Assembly: GCF_003627955.1 (NCBI RefSeq)
Contig: NZ_RBWS01000001.1
Coordinates: 186,001-250,000 of the forward strand
Length of the DNA: 64,000 bases
Origin: Sphingobacterium puteale
GTDB taxonomy: Bacteria > Bacteroidota > Bacteroidia > Sphingobacteriales > Sphingobacteriaceae
Direction: 5' to 3'
Part shown: in pieces, positions 35,936 through 45,290 of the stretch
Position numbering within the stretch: the stretch's first letter is position 1
How the letters are laid out: each line of letters starts with the position of its first letter
Notes under the pieces: generated by a model
The model's database searches: none
Seen by the model: only the letters and a program-made list of their open reading frames with translations
What the model was told of the DNA's origin: nothing
Translations under genes and position numbers: made by a program

Positions 35936-38893
35936 TTAATTGGCTAATACCTGATGGATATCGGCTTCAATAATACTCAAGGTACCTTTGGCATTGGCAT
36001 CATTACGAGCCAACCCATCATCAAGTTTCTTACCCCCCATTTCCACCTGATTGTTTTCCTTTGCTGTAAAAGGTGCGTTTTTAAGTTTTATAGTTACCTT
36101 TTCGCCCTTAGTACGCGGAAATGACAATGTACAATAGCCTAATGTCACATCCGTATTTCCATCAAAAACAAGCTTGTCGTCAACGAAAACCTGTAATGGG
36201 TAGGATCTTGATCTAAAATTATTCAGTTTCAGATCGATTTCATCCATATCGGATTTTTCCTGTAAGATGTATGTAATCCAAGCAGTACCTAACTGGCCAT
36301 CATTGACCCAGTCGGATAGCTCATTGTCATCGTAGGATTGCCCCACCTTGTCTTGGTTAGCTCCAGCCGTAGCTGTACGGATTTTAAGACTTTTTTTTAG
36401 CTGTACCAGCGTAGGTTCCGTTGGACTTGGTCCCCGCGCTAAAAATGAAGGTAAATTTTCATTGGATTCTTTGACAAAATAATTCGCCATCGTTCTGATA
36501 GGTTGTACCATCCAGGTAACCGAATCGGATAAAAGGCCTTCAGCCACTGCTTTCAATACAACCTTACCCGATTTATCGTACTGTGTACGAAGTAATACAC
36601 GGCTTATACCAGCCTCGACCGGAAGCGATCTGGCTAAAATATAATTGTCGGGCCCCTGAGCAATTCCACCACGCCAATCCATTGGTCCATCTAGGTGGAA
36701 ATCAATTTTGTTTGAAGCCAATGGGCAGCGTAAGCCATTTTTATCGAGCACTTCAACTTCGGCCAATACCATATCGTTCCCATCTGCAAAAAGGCCATTT
36801 TTGCCATGTTGTGCCGTCAAACGGATTTTATACGGTTCGCCTGTGGTTCTGAGCTCTTTTGTATTCAATAATTTTCCTTCTTTGCTGAATGATTTCGCAG
36901 TCAATACGCCAGCCTCAAAATCAACAGCTGGAAAACGGTATAGGAAATCATATAGCTTTTCTGCCGCTCCCTGTACTTTTCCATTCACAGCTAATTCTAC
37001 ATGGTCAGCGGCCGAAACGACTAATACATCCTTTTTCGTTCCTGGAGCATAGTTCCAGTGGCCAACGAGATGTAATCCCTTTGGATCTGGATCAATCCAA
37101 CCATCCCACATAACCTGATGGGCGAAATAAGCATCTTTGGGAATACGCATGGCATCTACTTCGCCACTTCTTCTATAATTCTCTTTTCCCCTAAAATGTG
37201 TATTGGAATCTGAGAAAATAATATTGACGCCGCCCGAATTTACACGATCACCAGTGCCTGGACGCATTTTCCAATATTCCGACCAGCGATGTACAGCTTC
37301 AACAACATAACTATCCTGGTTTCTGTTATAATCACTGGCATCTACACCTTTATAAAGCGGCCCTTCACCGTCCTTGTGAAATGGATAACTCCATTCGTCC
37401 CAATATTTACGTAAGGCCTCATCCCGCATATATTCGGTTGCGATCATGGGGTGACGCGCACTTTTATTGATATACAGCATTTCACCACCATATTCAGCTA
37501 GCTTACTATCCAGCATTTCTCGGGAACCGATTGCCCGTCCACCAGCTGGGTCATATTGATCACGAATAGCCTTCATCTCCGCCATATGTTCCTCCGAAAT
37601 CGACTCGTTTCCACATTCATAAAACAAGACACTTGGATTATTCCGATAATAAATAATTGCATCACGCATAAGCTCTGTTCGCTGTTCCCAACGTCTACCT
37701 TGCGTATCTTTTTCAGCATCTCCAGCAGGTAGCATCTGCATAAGTCCCACACGATCACAGGATTCAACATCCTGTTTCCAAGGGGTTACGTGCATCCAGC
37801 GAACCAGATTGGCATTGCTCTTGACCATCAGCCCATTGCTAAAATCACTTAACCAAGGTGCTACAGATAGGCCAACGGCAGGCCACTCGTTACTGGTACG
37901 CTGCGCATAACCCTTCATCATCAAAACTTGGTCATTGAGGTACACCATTCCATTCTTGAAAGCAGTTTTTCGAAATCCTGTTTTCGTCTGTACAGCATCG
38001 ATAGTTTTGTTGCCCTGTACGATTTTTGTTGTCACCGTATAGAGATAACCGTAACCCCAGCTCCAAAAATTCACTTGATTCAAAGCTGAACTCATAGTCA
38101 ATTGTTGTGTTTGATTGGCAGGAAGATTGAACTTTTTTGAAAAAGTTTTCACCAACTTCCCATCGGCATTACGTACTTCGGCAACAAAGTTGACAAGGCG
38201 CGATTGCTGGGTTTCATTTTTCACCTCGGAAGAAACAAAAAGATCCATTGTCTTTTTAGGGATGTTCATATTCTTCGCATATACGTAAACACCGGTAGTC
38301 TTTAAATTGGAATATAATGGTAGCGTCTGATAAATTTTTGAAGCAAAGTGGATCCATACATTTTTTGGAATTCCACCATAGTTTGCATTAAAGTTTTTAT
38401 CGTTCCACTGATACGTACTGTTTGTTGCTTTTTCACGATAGCTCCAGCTATTGTCTATCCGTATAGCCAAGATATTTTCGTGATCGCGATCAATCAGGTC
38501 CGAAATATCAAATCCTGCAGCCATGACGCCATTTTCATGGCGACCAATAAATTTGCCGTTGAGATAAAATTCTCCGCCAAAGCGAATTCCTTCAAATTCC
38601 AAAAAGACCTTATCAGAAGTTACTCCCTTGGGGACACTAAACTTTTTTCGATACCAGACAATATTCGCTGAAAGGTCATGGATCGCTTTCGCGAAAGCTT
38701 CATCTTCATTCCATGCCTGAGGCAAGGTAACCTGTTTCCATACACGATCATCAAATCCTGCGGCAGAAGCATAGTTGACATCGCCGATGTGGTAACGCCA
38801 GTCAGCATTAAAACTAAAAGTCTTCCGGCCTGCTTGAGCATATGTGTCGAACGAAAGTAGCAGGCAACAAAAAATAAAGAATAACCTTTCCAT
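35936..38893 (-). CDS. Glycoside hydrolase GH2, beta-galactosidase/uronidase-like
   Basis: 985 residues with a Sec signal ending DTYAQ. N-terminal sugar-binding domain (FNADWRYHIGD, WYRKKFSVPKG), immunoglobulin-like domain and TIM barrel. Acid/base E430 is in FYECGNESI and the probable nucleophile E487 in IATEYM. The usual SEYG-type nucleophile context is replaced by TEYM, so specificity should not be assumed to be beta-galactosidase. Long C-terminal beta domains end in a carbohydrate-binding-like segment. It follows GH105 after a 116-bp gap with a hairpin, within the RG-I operon. It may release galactose or a uronate from RG-I side chains. Confidence 0.85.
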   Translation of the reverse strand: MERLFFIFCCLLLSFDTYAQAGRKTFSFNADWRYHIGDVNYASAAGFDDRVWKQVTLPQAWNEDEAFAKAIHDLSANIVWYRKKFSVPKGVTSDKVFLEFEGIRFGGEFYLNGKFIGRHENGVMAAGFDISDLIDRDHENILAIRIDNSWSYREKATNSTYQWNDKNFNANYGGIPKNVWIHFASKIYQTLPLYSNLKTTGVYVYAKNMNIPKKTMDLFVSSEVKNETQQSRLVNFVAEVRNADGKLVKTFSKKFNLPANQTQQLTMSSALNQVNFWSWGYGYLYTVTTKIVQGNKTIDAVQTKTGFRKTAFKNGMVYLNDQVLMMKGYAQRTSNEWPAVGLSVAPWLSDFSNGLMVKSNANLVRWMHVTPWKQDVESCDRVGLMQMLPAGDAEKDTQGRRWEQRTELMRDAIIYYRNNPSVLFYECGNESISEEHMAEMKAIRDQYDPAGGRAIGSREMLDSKLAEYGGEMLYINKSARHPMIATEYMRDEALRKYWDEWSYPFHKDGEGPLYKGVDASDYNRNQDSYVVEAVHRWSEYWKMRPGTGDRVNSGGVNIIFSDSNTHFRGKENYRRSGEVDAMRIPKDAYFAHQVMWDGWIDPDPKGLHLVGHWNYAPGTKKDVLVVSAADHVELAVNGKVQGAAEKLYDFLYRFPAVDFEAGVLTAKSFSKEGKLLNTKELRTTGEPYKIRLTAQHGKNGLFADGNDMVLAEVEVLDKNGLRCPLASNKIDFHLDGPMDWRGGIAQGPDNYILARSLPVEAGISRVLLRTQYDKSGKVVLKAVAEGLLSDSVTWMVQPIRTMANYFVKESNENLPSFLARGPSPTEPTLVQLKKSLKIRTATAGANQDKVGQSYDDNELSDWVNDGQLGTAWITYILQEKSDMDEIDLKLNNFRSRSYPLQVFVDDKLVFDGNTDVTLGYCTLSFPRTKGEKVTIKLKNAPFTAKENNQVEMGGKKLDDGLARNDANAKGTLSIIEADIHQVLAN

Positions 38894-38976
38894 CGTATAC
38901 TTTTTTAGGGCTAATAAGAACGCGTACTTTTATGTATAGCATAACCGGCTCCATTCCCATCACGAATGCTAATTGA

Positions 38977-38999
38977 TCAGGTTGCTGTCAACAACCTGA
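38977..38999. repeat. Inverted repeat between GH105 and GH2 genes
   Basis: TCAGGTTG and CAACCTGA form a perfect 8-bp stem with a seven-base loop. There is no T-run, so termination is unlikely. It could be an mRNA-processing or stability hairpin inside the operon. Confidence 0.4.
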
Positions 39000-39009
39000 A
39001 TGAGACAGC

Positions 39010-40164
39010 TTATTTTGACAACATCTTATAAACCTCTGTGCCCCCTAATAAAAAACAGCCCAAACCATAATCTTCAAAATCCGGCTGGCTTGAAAAACTG
39101 ACGGGCTGCCCATCCTTAGGTTCTTTTCCCGTTCCTTGTAAATAGCCTAAAAAACCGGAAGGGTGTACCGCTTCAGCGATCATTGCTTTCCATGCTTTTT
39201 CGACAACAGGTCGATATATTTTAGCATCTAGAAATCCATTATTAATTCCCCAGGCCATACCATAGACAAACAATGATGTGCCTGAGGTCTCGCGCCCGCC
39301 AAAATTACCAGGGTCATGCAAACTGACATTCCAAAATCCATCCGGCCTTTGAATAGGAACAAGTGCTTCCATCAGCGCTTTATAATCGGCCAGATATTCC
39401 GCCCGGTGGGCTTCGTTTTCCGGAATTAAAGAAAGTACCCTGACTAAAGCAGCCACGACCCATCCGTTACCACGTGACCAATAGCAGTCCTCACCATTCG
39501 GTTCTTTGTAGGGCGGAACAAAATCCTTATCACGCCACCAAAGTTTATCGGTCTTATTATACAGACCACCACCTTCCTGTGTTTTTGAATGATGATACAT
39601 TTTATACATGTAATCAAAGTAAGTTTGATCCTTGGTCATTACACCCAATTTAGCGTAAATTGGCATGGCCATTTGTATGGCATCGATCCAAGTCCAATCG
39701 TCTACTTTTCCCGATTTGATAATGTAATCTATATTTGCTTTAATCTTTTGGATACGCTCAGGCTTCGGTTCAATCTCATAGAGATCCAGATAGGTTTGCC
39801 CACAAGCCTGGTCATCGGCATTTCGGGTTTCCAAACCATTCCGCATTCCCCAATCATGTTTGTTTCCCCAATCCACAGCATAATCGTAGTATGCACTGTT
39901 TTTGTCAATTTGATAAAGTGCCATGAGCCCTTCGTAATAAACGGCCCGGGTCCAGATATTGCTCGGCCGCCAACGGTTGGTGTAGATCGGTTTCCCTGTG
40001 TCCGTCCATTTATTCATGAAATAACGATTGGTTAACTGCAAGGACTGAAGGACTTCCACAGCAGCGAGTTCTTTTTTCTGTTCGGCCACCTTTTTTATCG
40101 ACGAACATGCTGAAAGGAAAAACGCTATCAATAAAGTAGCCGTATAAGTATTAAATATTTTCAT
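39010..40164 (-). CDS. Unsaturated rhamnogalacturonyl hydrolase, GH105, lipoprotein
   Basis: 384 residues. Lipobox FLSAC (Cys20) predicts membrane anchoring, unlike the paralogue at 12372-13502, to which it is clearly similar along its length. Catalytic-region motif DDWTWIDAIQMAMP with D161, plus RPSNIWTRAVYYEGLMALY, GEDCYWSRGNGWV and DYGLGCFLLGGTEVY. It acts on the unsaturated galacturonate ends that PL11, encoded in the same operon, creates from rhamnogalacturonan. Separated from the sulfatase by 14 bp. Confidence 0.93.
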   Translation of the reverse strand: MKIFNTYTATLLIAFFLSACSSIKKVAEQKKELAAVEVLQSLQLTNRYFMNKWTDTGKPIYTNRWRPSNIWTRAVYYEGLMALYQIDKNSAYYDYAVDWGNKHDWGMRNGLETRNADDQACGQTYLDLYEIEPKPERIQKIKANIDYIIKSGKVDDWTWIDAIQMAMPIYAKLGVMTKDQTYFDYMYKMYHHSKTQEGGGLYNKTDKLWWRDKDFVPPYKEPNGEDCYWSRGNGWVVAALVRVLSLIPENEAHRAEYLADYKALMEALVPIQRPDGFWNVSLHDPGNFGGRETSGTSLFVYGMAWGINNGFLDAKIYRPVVEKAWKAMIAEAVHPSGFLGYLQGTGKEPKDGQPVSFSSQPDFEDYGLGCFLLGGTEVYKMLSK

Positions 40165-40178
40165 GTTTTTCTATATAA

Positions 40179-41789
40179 TTATTCATAACGGGTATTTCCC
40201 TTTTTTTGTGCTAGTTGTTCGTAAGGTATTACACCAACTCTTTTAGCCCAATTTTCATAGCGCTGAACCATTTCACGGTATACTTTTGGAAAAGAGACTG
40301 ATAAGTCAACTGTTTCACTCCTATCTTTTTCTATGTCATATAGATACCATGTATTTTCGGGATAGGAAGAGACAAGTTTCCATTTTCCTTTGCGCACAGC
40401 TTTGTTGCCTTCATGTTCAAAACAAATTTCCCTGTCGATATTCTGCTGTTGCTCGGTCCATAGCGGAAGCAATGACGATCCTTCCATGGGTTTAATCGTA
40501 TTCCCTGCATAGCTTTTAGGATAGTTTGCTCCTGACCATTGTGCTAAGGTGGGCATGATATCGATTAAATGGGCTGGCATATCAAACTGTCTACCGCCTT
40601 GTAGGAACTTCGGTCCATAGGCGATAAAACCAGTTGCATTGCCTCCCTCGAACTCCCAATGCTTAAACTTTTTGAAAGGCGTATTACTCACTGCAGCACC
40701 TTCGATTCCATAAGCTGTAAAAGAACGTGGATGACTGGCAGGAAATTCATTGGCAGCCCTGATTTCTGCTGTAAATCCCCCATTGCTTATTGTCTCATTG
40801 CTCGCGCCGTTATCGGAGAGAAAGATAAAAACGGTATTTTCCAATTGTCCTTTCAACTGGAGATAATCAACCAATCTACCCACATTTTGATCCAATTCGT
40901 CGACCATCGCCGCGTATACAGCCATCTTTTCATCCCATTTTACTTTTTCTTCCCAACTGCAATCATTCCAATTTCTCAAGGTTGTATCAATTTCCGACAA
41001 CTTCGTTGTTGGTGGTAATACTCCTAACCGCAGCTGTTTCTGAAAACGCCTTTCACGGATAGCCTCCCAGCCTTCTATATATTTACCCCGATACTTTGCA
41101 ATATCCTGTGGCTTGGCATGTAAAGGCCAATGGGGAGCCTGAAAAGCGAGGTATAGAAAAAAAGGATCCTCTTTTTTCGTTTCCAAATGCTCGCCAATGA
41201 AAGTCATTGCATAATCCGTATAGGCATCCGAGCTATAGTAATCTTTTGGCGGAACGATCGCTTCATTGTCCAAAGCTATCGTCAATGTTTGCTTGGGTCG
41301 ATAAGGTCTGTTTTCAAAGTAGCTGTTTGCTCCATCAATCAATCCATAATAACGTTGAAATCCACGCTGTAGCGGCCAATTTTCCTTCTCCTGTCCCACG
41401 TGCCATTTGCCAGCCATATAGGTCCCATAACCTGCACCTTTTAATAGTTCAGCTAGTGTAACCGAATTTCTATTTAAATAACCCTGATAAGCAGGAAAAG
41501 GACGCTTATTCATCATATCGCCCACGCCCGCCTGATGCGGGTATAATCCGGTCAATAGGGAAGCACGCGATGGACAACAACGTGAAGCGTTATAAAAATT
41601 GGTCATCTTGATGCCTTCATTTGCCATCTTATCTAGATTTGGAGTCTGAATTTCAGAGCCAAAGCAACCCAAATCCGAATAACCCATATCATCGGCCAGA
41701 ATCAACACAATATTGGGTCTTTGCTGTGCATGCAATGAAAATTGTATCAATAGAAAAAAGATACAAAGCGGAAATAGTGGTTTCATCAT
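40179..41789 (-). CDS. S1-type sulfatase (arylsulfatase family), formylglycine enzyme
   Basis: 536 residues with a Sec signal ending LHAQ. The metal-site aspartates occur in LILADDMGYSD. The maturation motif C71-C-P-S-R-A-S-L-L-T-G matches the C-x-P-S-R consensus, with C71 becoming formylglycine. GKWHVG and FLSDNGA are further alkaline-phosphatase-superfamily motifs. The Cys-type motif needs an anSME or FGE maturase, which is not encoded here. It starts 1 bp after the CE12 stop, so it is embedded in the RG-I operon although classical pectin carries no sulfate. It may act on a sulfated pectic or marine-plant polysaccharide, or be a non-canonical family member. Confidence 0.92.
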   Translation of the reverse strand: MMKPLFPLCIFFLLIQFSLHAQQRPNIVLILADDMGYSDLGCFGSEIQTPNLDKMANEGIKMTNFYNASRCCPSRASLLTGLYPHQAGVGDMMNKRPFPAYQGYLNRNSVTLAELLKGAGYGTYMAGKWHVGQEKENWPLQRGFQRYYGLIDGANSYFENRPYRPKQTLTIALDNEAIVPPKDYYSSDAYTDYAMTFIGEHLETKKEDPFFLYLAFQAPHWPLHAKPQDIAKYRGKYIEGWEAIRERRFQKQLRLGVLPPTTKLSEIDTTLRNWNDCSWEEKVKWDEKMAVYAAMVDELDQNVGRLVDYLQLKGQLENTVFIFLSDNGASNETISNGGFTAEIRAANEFPASHPRSFTAYGIEGAAVSNTPFKKFKHWEFEGGNATGFIAYGPKFLQGGRQFDMPAHLIDIMPTLAQWSGANYPKSYAGNTIKPMEGSSLLPLWTEQQQNIDREICFEHEGNKAVRKGKWKLVSSYPENTWYLYDIEKDRSETVDLSVSFPKVYREMVQRYENWAKRVGVIPYEQLAQKKGNTRYE

Positions 41790-41790
41790 G

Positions 41791-42576
41791 CTACATAAAT
41801 TTCTTTAGTCCAATTTTGGTTTGTGCTTTTAATTGCTCAGCAACGAGTTTAGCATTCAACAGCGCGCCCTCTTTGATCGTATGCGTCGCATCCTTCGGAT
41901 CAAAAAAATCCGTTTCTACTTTCTTTTTCCCTAGAGTTTCATAATGCGCAACAACAACATCCTGTAACGGGATAAAAAATGCCCCAGCCTGTTGCGCAGC
42001 CTCCTTAGCCCATTGCGCATAATCTGATCTGCGCACCTGGTTTCCATCCCATGCGTTACGCGGAATTGGCGAACAGATAATTGCTGTGGCTCCTTTATCT
42101 TGAATATTCTTCACAAAGCGTCGTAAATAGAAACCATAACTATACACGACTTCATGTTGCTTCAATAACGGGTTATATACTTCCTCATAATCGTCACCAT
42201 TTCCCTTTATCGTTCCACGGGCACGTAGCGTATCCACAATGGGACTTGAATCATTATGTCCAAATTGCATAAGGACATAATCGCCTGGCTGTATGCTATC
42301 CAGTACCTTCTGCCAAAGCTTTGGATTGTTATAAAATGTCCGGGTACTTGTTCCCCCCAAAGCACGATTCCTCACATTGATCTTATCCAATTTAAAATAC
42401 TGACTGATCAAACTTCCCCAGCCCCACTGTCCATTGGAACCATTTCCCTGTCCGTTTTTTACGGTGGAATCACCAATAATAAACAAGGTCGGTTTATGTT
42501 GTTGTCCCAAAAAGGACATACTGATTACAGCAAAAAGGGCCGCAGCCCATGGCAACAATTTCAATTTCATCTTCAC
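41791..42576 (-). CDS. Rhamnogalacturonan acetylesterase, CE12 (SGNH), copy 1
   Basis: 261 residues with an N-terminal hydrophobic export segment. SGNH blocks: nucleophile S37 in GDSTV, Gly in RALGGTSTRT, GHND at 106-109 and the D229-x-x-H232 pair in KDATHT. It removes acetyl groups from rhamnogalacturonan so the lyase and GH28 can bind. Two bases separate it from the second CE12. The two copies are clearly divergent, suggesting different acetyl positions or chain lengths. Confidence 0.92.
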   Translation of the reverse strand: MKMKLKLLPWAAALFAVISMSFLGQQHKPTLFIIGDSTVKNGQGNGSNGQWGWGSLISQYFKLDKINVRNRALGGTSTRTFYNNPKLWQKVLDSIQPGDYVLMQFGHNDSSPIVDTLRARGTIKGNGDDYEEVYNPLLKQHEVVYSYGFYLRRFVKNIQDKGATAIICSPIPRNAWDGNQVRRSDYAQWAKEAAQQAGAFFIPLQDVVVAHYETLGKKKVETDFFDPKDATHTIKEGALLNAKLVAEQLKAQTKIGLKKFM

Positions 42577-42578
42577 TA

Positions 42579-43349
42579 TTATTTAATATATTGTACTAGC
42601 TGACTTTTAATCCTACGAAATCCTTCGATTATAGACAATGCATTATCTCGCGCCCCATTTTTATTCGTATGGGTATGGTCACCTGGAAAATAGTTAGATT
42701 TTACTGCTTCAGGGCCAAGCCGATCATATTTATCTGCTGTAATACTGTTTAGATCCAAAAAAGCGACGCCCTGTTCTTTCGCAATCTCCTTTGCCCACAG
42801 TCCAAAATCCTTATCTGCCCGCTTCACTTTACCTTGATGATCCCATTGGTTGCGCGGAATCATGGATAATAAGATCGGTGTTACCCCTTTTTTCTTTGCT
42901 TCAATCACAAAACGACGTAAGTTTTCACCGTAAGTACGTACGGTCTCTTTCTTCCCATTTCCCCAATCCAAAACAATAGAATCCTGACCGATACCCCGTA
43001 GCACACCGCGATAGCCTTGCTTACTGGTATCGGGCTTACTTCCTTCGTTATGGCCAAACTGAATCAATAAAAAATCTCCCGGCTTGAACAAAGAATCAAC
43101 TTTTGCCCATCTTCCTTCTTTGACAAATGTACGTGTACTGCGCCCCGCCATCGCATGATTGTCTACACGGACTCGTGTCGTATCCAATAATTCAGGAAGC
43201 AGAGTACCCCAGCCCCAATATTCCTTATTGCTGTTCTTAACGGTCGAATCACCGATAAGATAAATCGTAGGTTTATTTTGTTGTTTTGCAAAGGATATCA
43301 AAAGAAAGGCTGTCAGTGCCATCCCTATCCATTTTGTTGTATGCTTCAT
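42579..43349 (-). CDS. Rhamnogalacturonan acetylesterase, CE12 (SGNH), copy 2
   Basis: 256 residues. Signal MKHTTKWIGMALTAFLLISFA. S35 in GDSTV, then DNHAMAGRSTRTF, QFGHNEGSK (GHNE rather than the GHND of the neighbour) and the D-x-x-H motif in GDHTHTN. Same fold and predicted reaction as copy 1. The GHND to GHNE change near the oxyanion-hole Asn is a real difference between the copies, though the Asn is kept. Encoded directly after PL11. Confidence 0.92.
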   Translation of the reverse strand: MKHTTKWIGMALTAFLLISFAKQQNKPTIYLIGDSTVKNSNKEYWGWGTLLPELLDTTRVRVDNHAMAGRSTRTFVKEGRWAKVDSLFKPGDFLLIQFGHNEGSKPDTSKQGYRGVLRGIGQDSIVLDWGNGKKETVRTYGENLRRFVIEAKKKGVTPILLSMIPRNQWDHQGKVKRADKDFGLWAKEIAKEQGVAFLDLNSITADKYDRLGPEAVKSNYFPGDHTHTNKNGARDNALSIIEGFRRIKSQLVQYIK

Positions 43350-43404
43350 TTGCTAACTTATCTATTTCTTTTAGTCAAAAAATCCAAATCGCGCTTCCAA
43401 ATTT

Positions 43405-45255
43405 CTATTTCTTATAGGCATACTTAACCAGCCGAATGTTTGGTTTGACCGGCCGATTCATACCCATACCAAGGTAATAGCCCACATGCGGCGGTTGATT
43501 ATAACCTACATTCTGCCATGCAATACTCAGACGATACTGCGGATCGTGCATTAGTGTATATACGCGCTGTTCTGTTGGAATCGTTGTTGTGTAGATACGC
43601 AGATTCTGGTTATCTTCTGAACGCAGGACCAATTCTTCCCGCCAGTCACCAAAAATATCAGCACTCAGATTGGGCGTACTTTTAGATCCATTGATTGATG
43701 AACTACCTGTCGCCGTAAAGATTCGTTCCGTTTTCCCATTTTGATATTTTTCAATATAGTTACTATTTAAAAGCTCACGGCTTAAATCGGCATCCCACCA
43801 GATCAAAAAATTGGTCGATCTCGGAGCCCGCCCGATAATATTTCCCTCGGTATCATACATGTCTTTAGACCCCAGCCACCATAGATATGCTCCTTTATGA
43901 TCGGGATCAATATTTGCAGCAACACCGCGAGGAATATCTTGGTCTATTGCACTTTGAAACAATATGTCTCCCGTTTTGGCGTCCAACAAGGCTACCCCTA
44001 TCCCTTTTCGTCCCCCTTTCAGTTCATGAATTCCAAAAATCTCCAGTCCGGGCCTTTCAGGATCCAAGTCACTGACATGCAATGCATCGCCATGCCCCAA
44101 CCCTGTACTATACAGCCCCTTTCCATTATCATCAATAACCATCGACCCAAAGACAATTTCATCTTTACCATCTTGATCTACATCAGCAACTGTGAGGTTG
44201 TGATAGCCCTGACCGGAATAAGGGTCTTGACGAACCTTGCTGTCGAATACCCAGCGGCTCACCAATTTTTTATCTTTGAAGTCCCATGCTGCCAAGGCCG
44301 TACGTTCATAATATCCTCTCGTCATCACGACACTCGGATGTATGCCGTCCAAATATGCTACACAAGCTAGAAAACGATCACTGCGATTAGCATTCGTATC
44401 TCCCCATGAGCGCAGATCCCCACGTTCAGGTAGATAATCCACAGTACTTATCGCCTTGCCCGTCAGCCCGTCAAACACGGTTAAATATTCAGGCCCTTTC
44501 AGTATGCGGCCTACAGTTCTTGAACTTGATACGGTATCACGCCAATCGGCTTTTGGATTACCAATAACATGTCCGAGTGCATCTTTAGTACCATCGGCAG
44601 TTTTACAGACCAGCTCGGCACGTCCATCGCTATCGAGGTCGTAAACCATGAATTGGGTATAATGTGCTCCTTCCCGGATATTTTTACCCAAATTGATTTC
44701 CCATAAAAAGGTACCATCTAGTTTATACGCCTGAAAAATAGGTTCTGAAGTAATGCCATTATGTGCATTGTCATGTCCAACACCGGTCTGATGAACAATA
44801 AGTTCATAAGTTCCGTCTCCATCCAAATCGCCCACAGAAACATCCCCCGGTGTGTAGCCTTTGGGGGTGCGTAACGGAATATTCAAGTATTGCTGTACTT
44901 TTTGATCTTTGGATAAAGTGAGTTTAGCAACTTCCTTTTCTTTCCCACCCGACACAAGATCTAAGGTGTAGGTTACATCTTTACTCAGGTCAACATGATC
45001 GTCCAAAAAGTTGGTACCCTTTGTTAAAGGTGCGTTATTCAATTTTTTATGTATACCATTTCCTTCCTGCCGATAAATAGCAAAGGCCGTGTCAAAATCG
45101 TCGGTACCCAGCAAACGCCAGCTCAAAAACACGGAATTTTCCGTAGTTTTTACACCAACCATTCCTCGATCCAAAAACTCCATTTTGCGTTGGCCTGAAA
45201 CGGCTAGAGAACCGATCAGTGCTCCTGTCAAAAGAATAAGTTTTGTTTTCATCAT
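43405..45255 (-). CDS. Rhamnogalacturonan lyase, PL11
   Basis: Cleaves the RG-I backbone between rhamnose and galacturonate by beta-elimination. 616 residues with a Sec signal ending LAVSGQ. FN3-like N-terminal region starting MEFLDRGMVGVKTTENSVFLSWRLLGTD, then an eight-bladed propeller with calcium-binding repeats DLDGDGTYELI, DLDSDGRAELV, DVDQDGKDEIVFG and the late motif FGDWREELVLR. These are PL11 hallmarks. Products are substrates for GH105 and GH106 of the same operon. Second gene after GH28, 35 bp apart. Confidence 0.95.
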   Translation of the reverse strand: MMKTKLILLTGALIGSLAVSGQRKMEFLDRGMVGVKTTENSVFLSWRLLGTDDFDTAFAIYRQEGNGIHKKLNNAPLTKGTNFLDDHVDLSKDVTYTLDLVSGGKEKEVAKLTLSKDQKVQQYLNIPLRTPKGYTPGDVSVGDLDGDGTYELIVHQTGVGHDNAHNGITSEPIFQAYKLDGTFLWEINLGKNIREGAHYTQFMVYDLDSDGRAELVCKTADGTKDALGHVIGNPKADWRDTVSSSRTVGRILKGPEYLTVFDGLTGKAISTVDYLPERGDLRSWGDTNANRSDRFLACVAYLDGIHPSVVMTRGYYERTALAAWDFKDKKLVSRWVFDSKVRQDPYSGQGYHNLTVADVDQDGKDEIVFGSMVIDDNGKGLYSTGLGHGDALHVSDLDPERPGLEIFGIHELKGGRKGIGVALLDAKTGDILFQSAIDQDIPRGVAANIDPDHKGAYLWWLGSKDMYDTEGNIIGRAPRSTNFLIWWDADLSRELLNSNYIEKYQNGKTERIFTATGSSSINGSKSTPNLSADIFGDWREELVLRSEDNQNLRIYTTTIPTEQRVYTLMHDPQYRLSIAWQNVGYNQPPHVGYYLGMGMNRPVKPNIRLVKYAYKK

Positions 45256-45290
45256 TCAAGGTCTACATCACAACAACATGCTGATAGATA

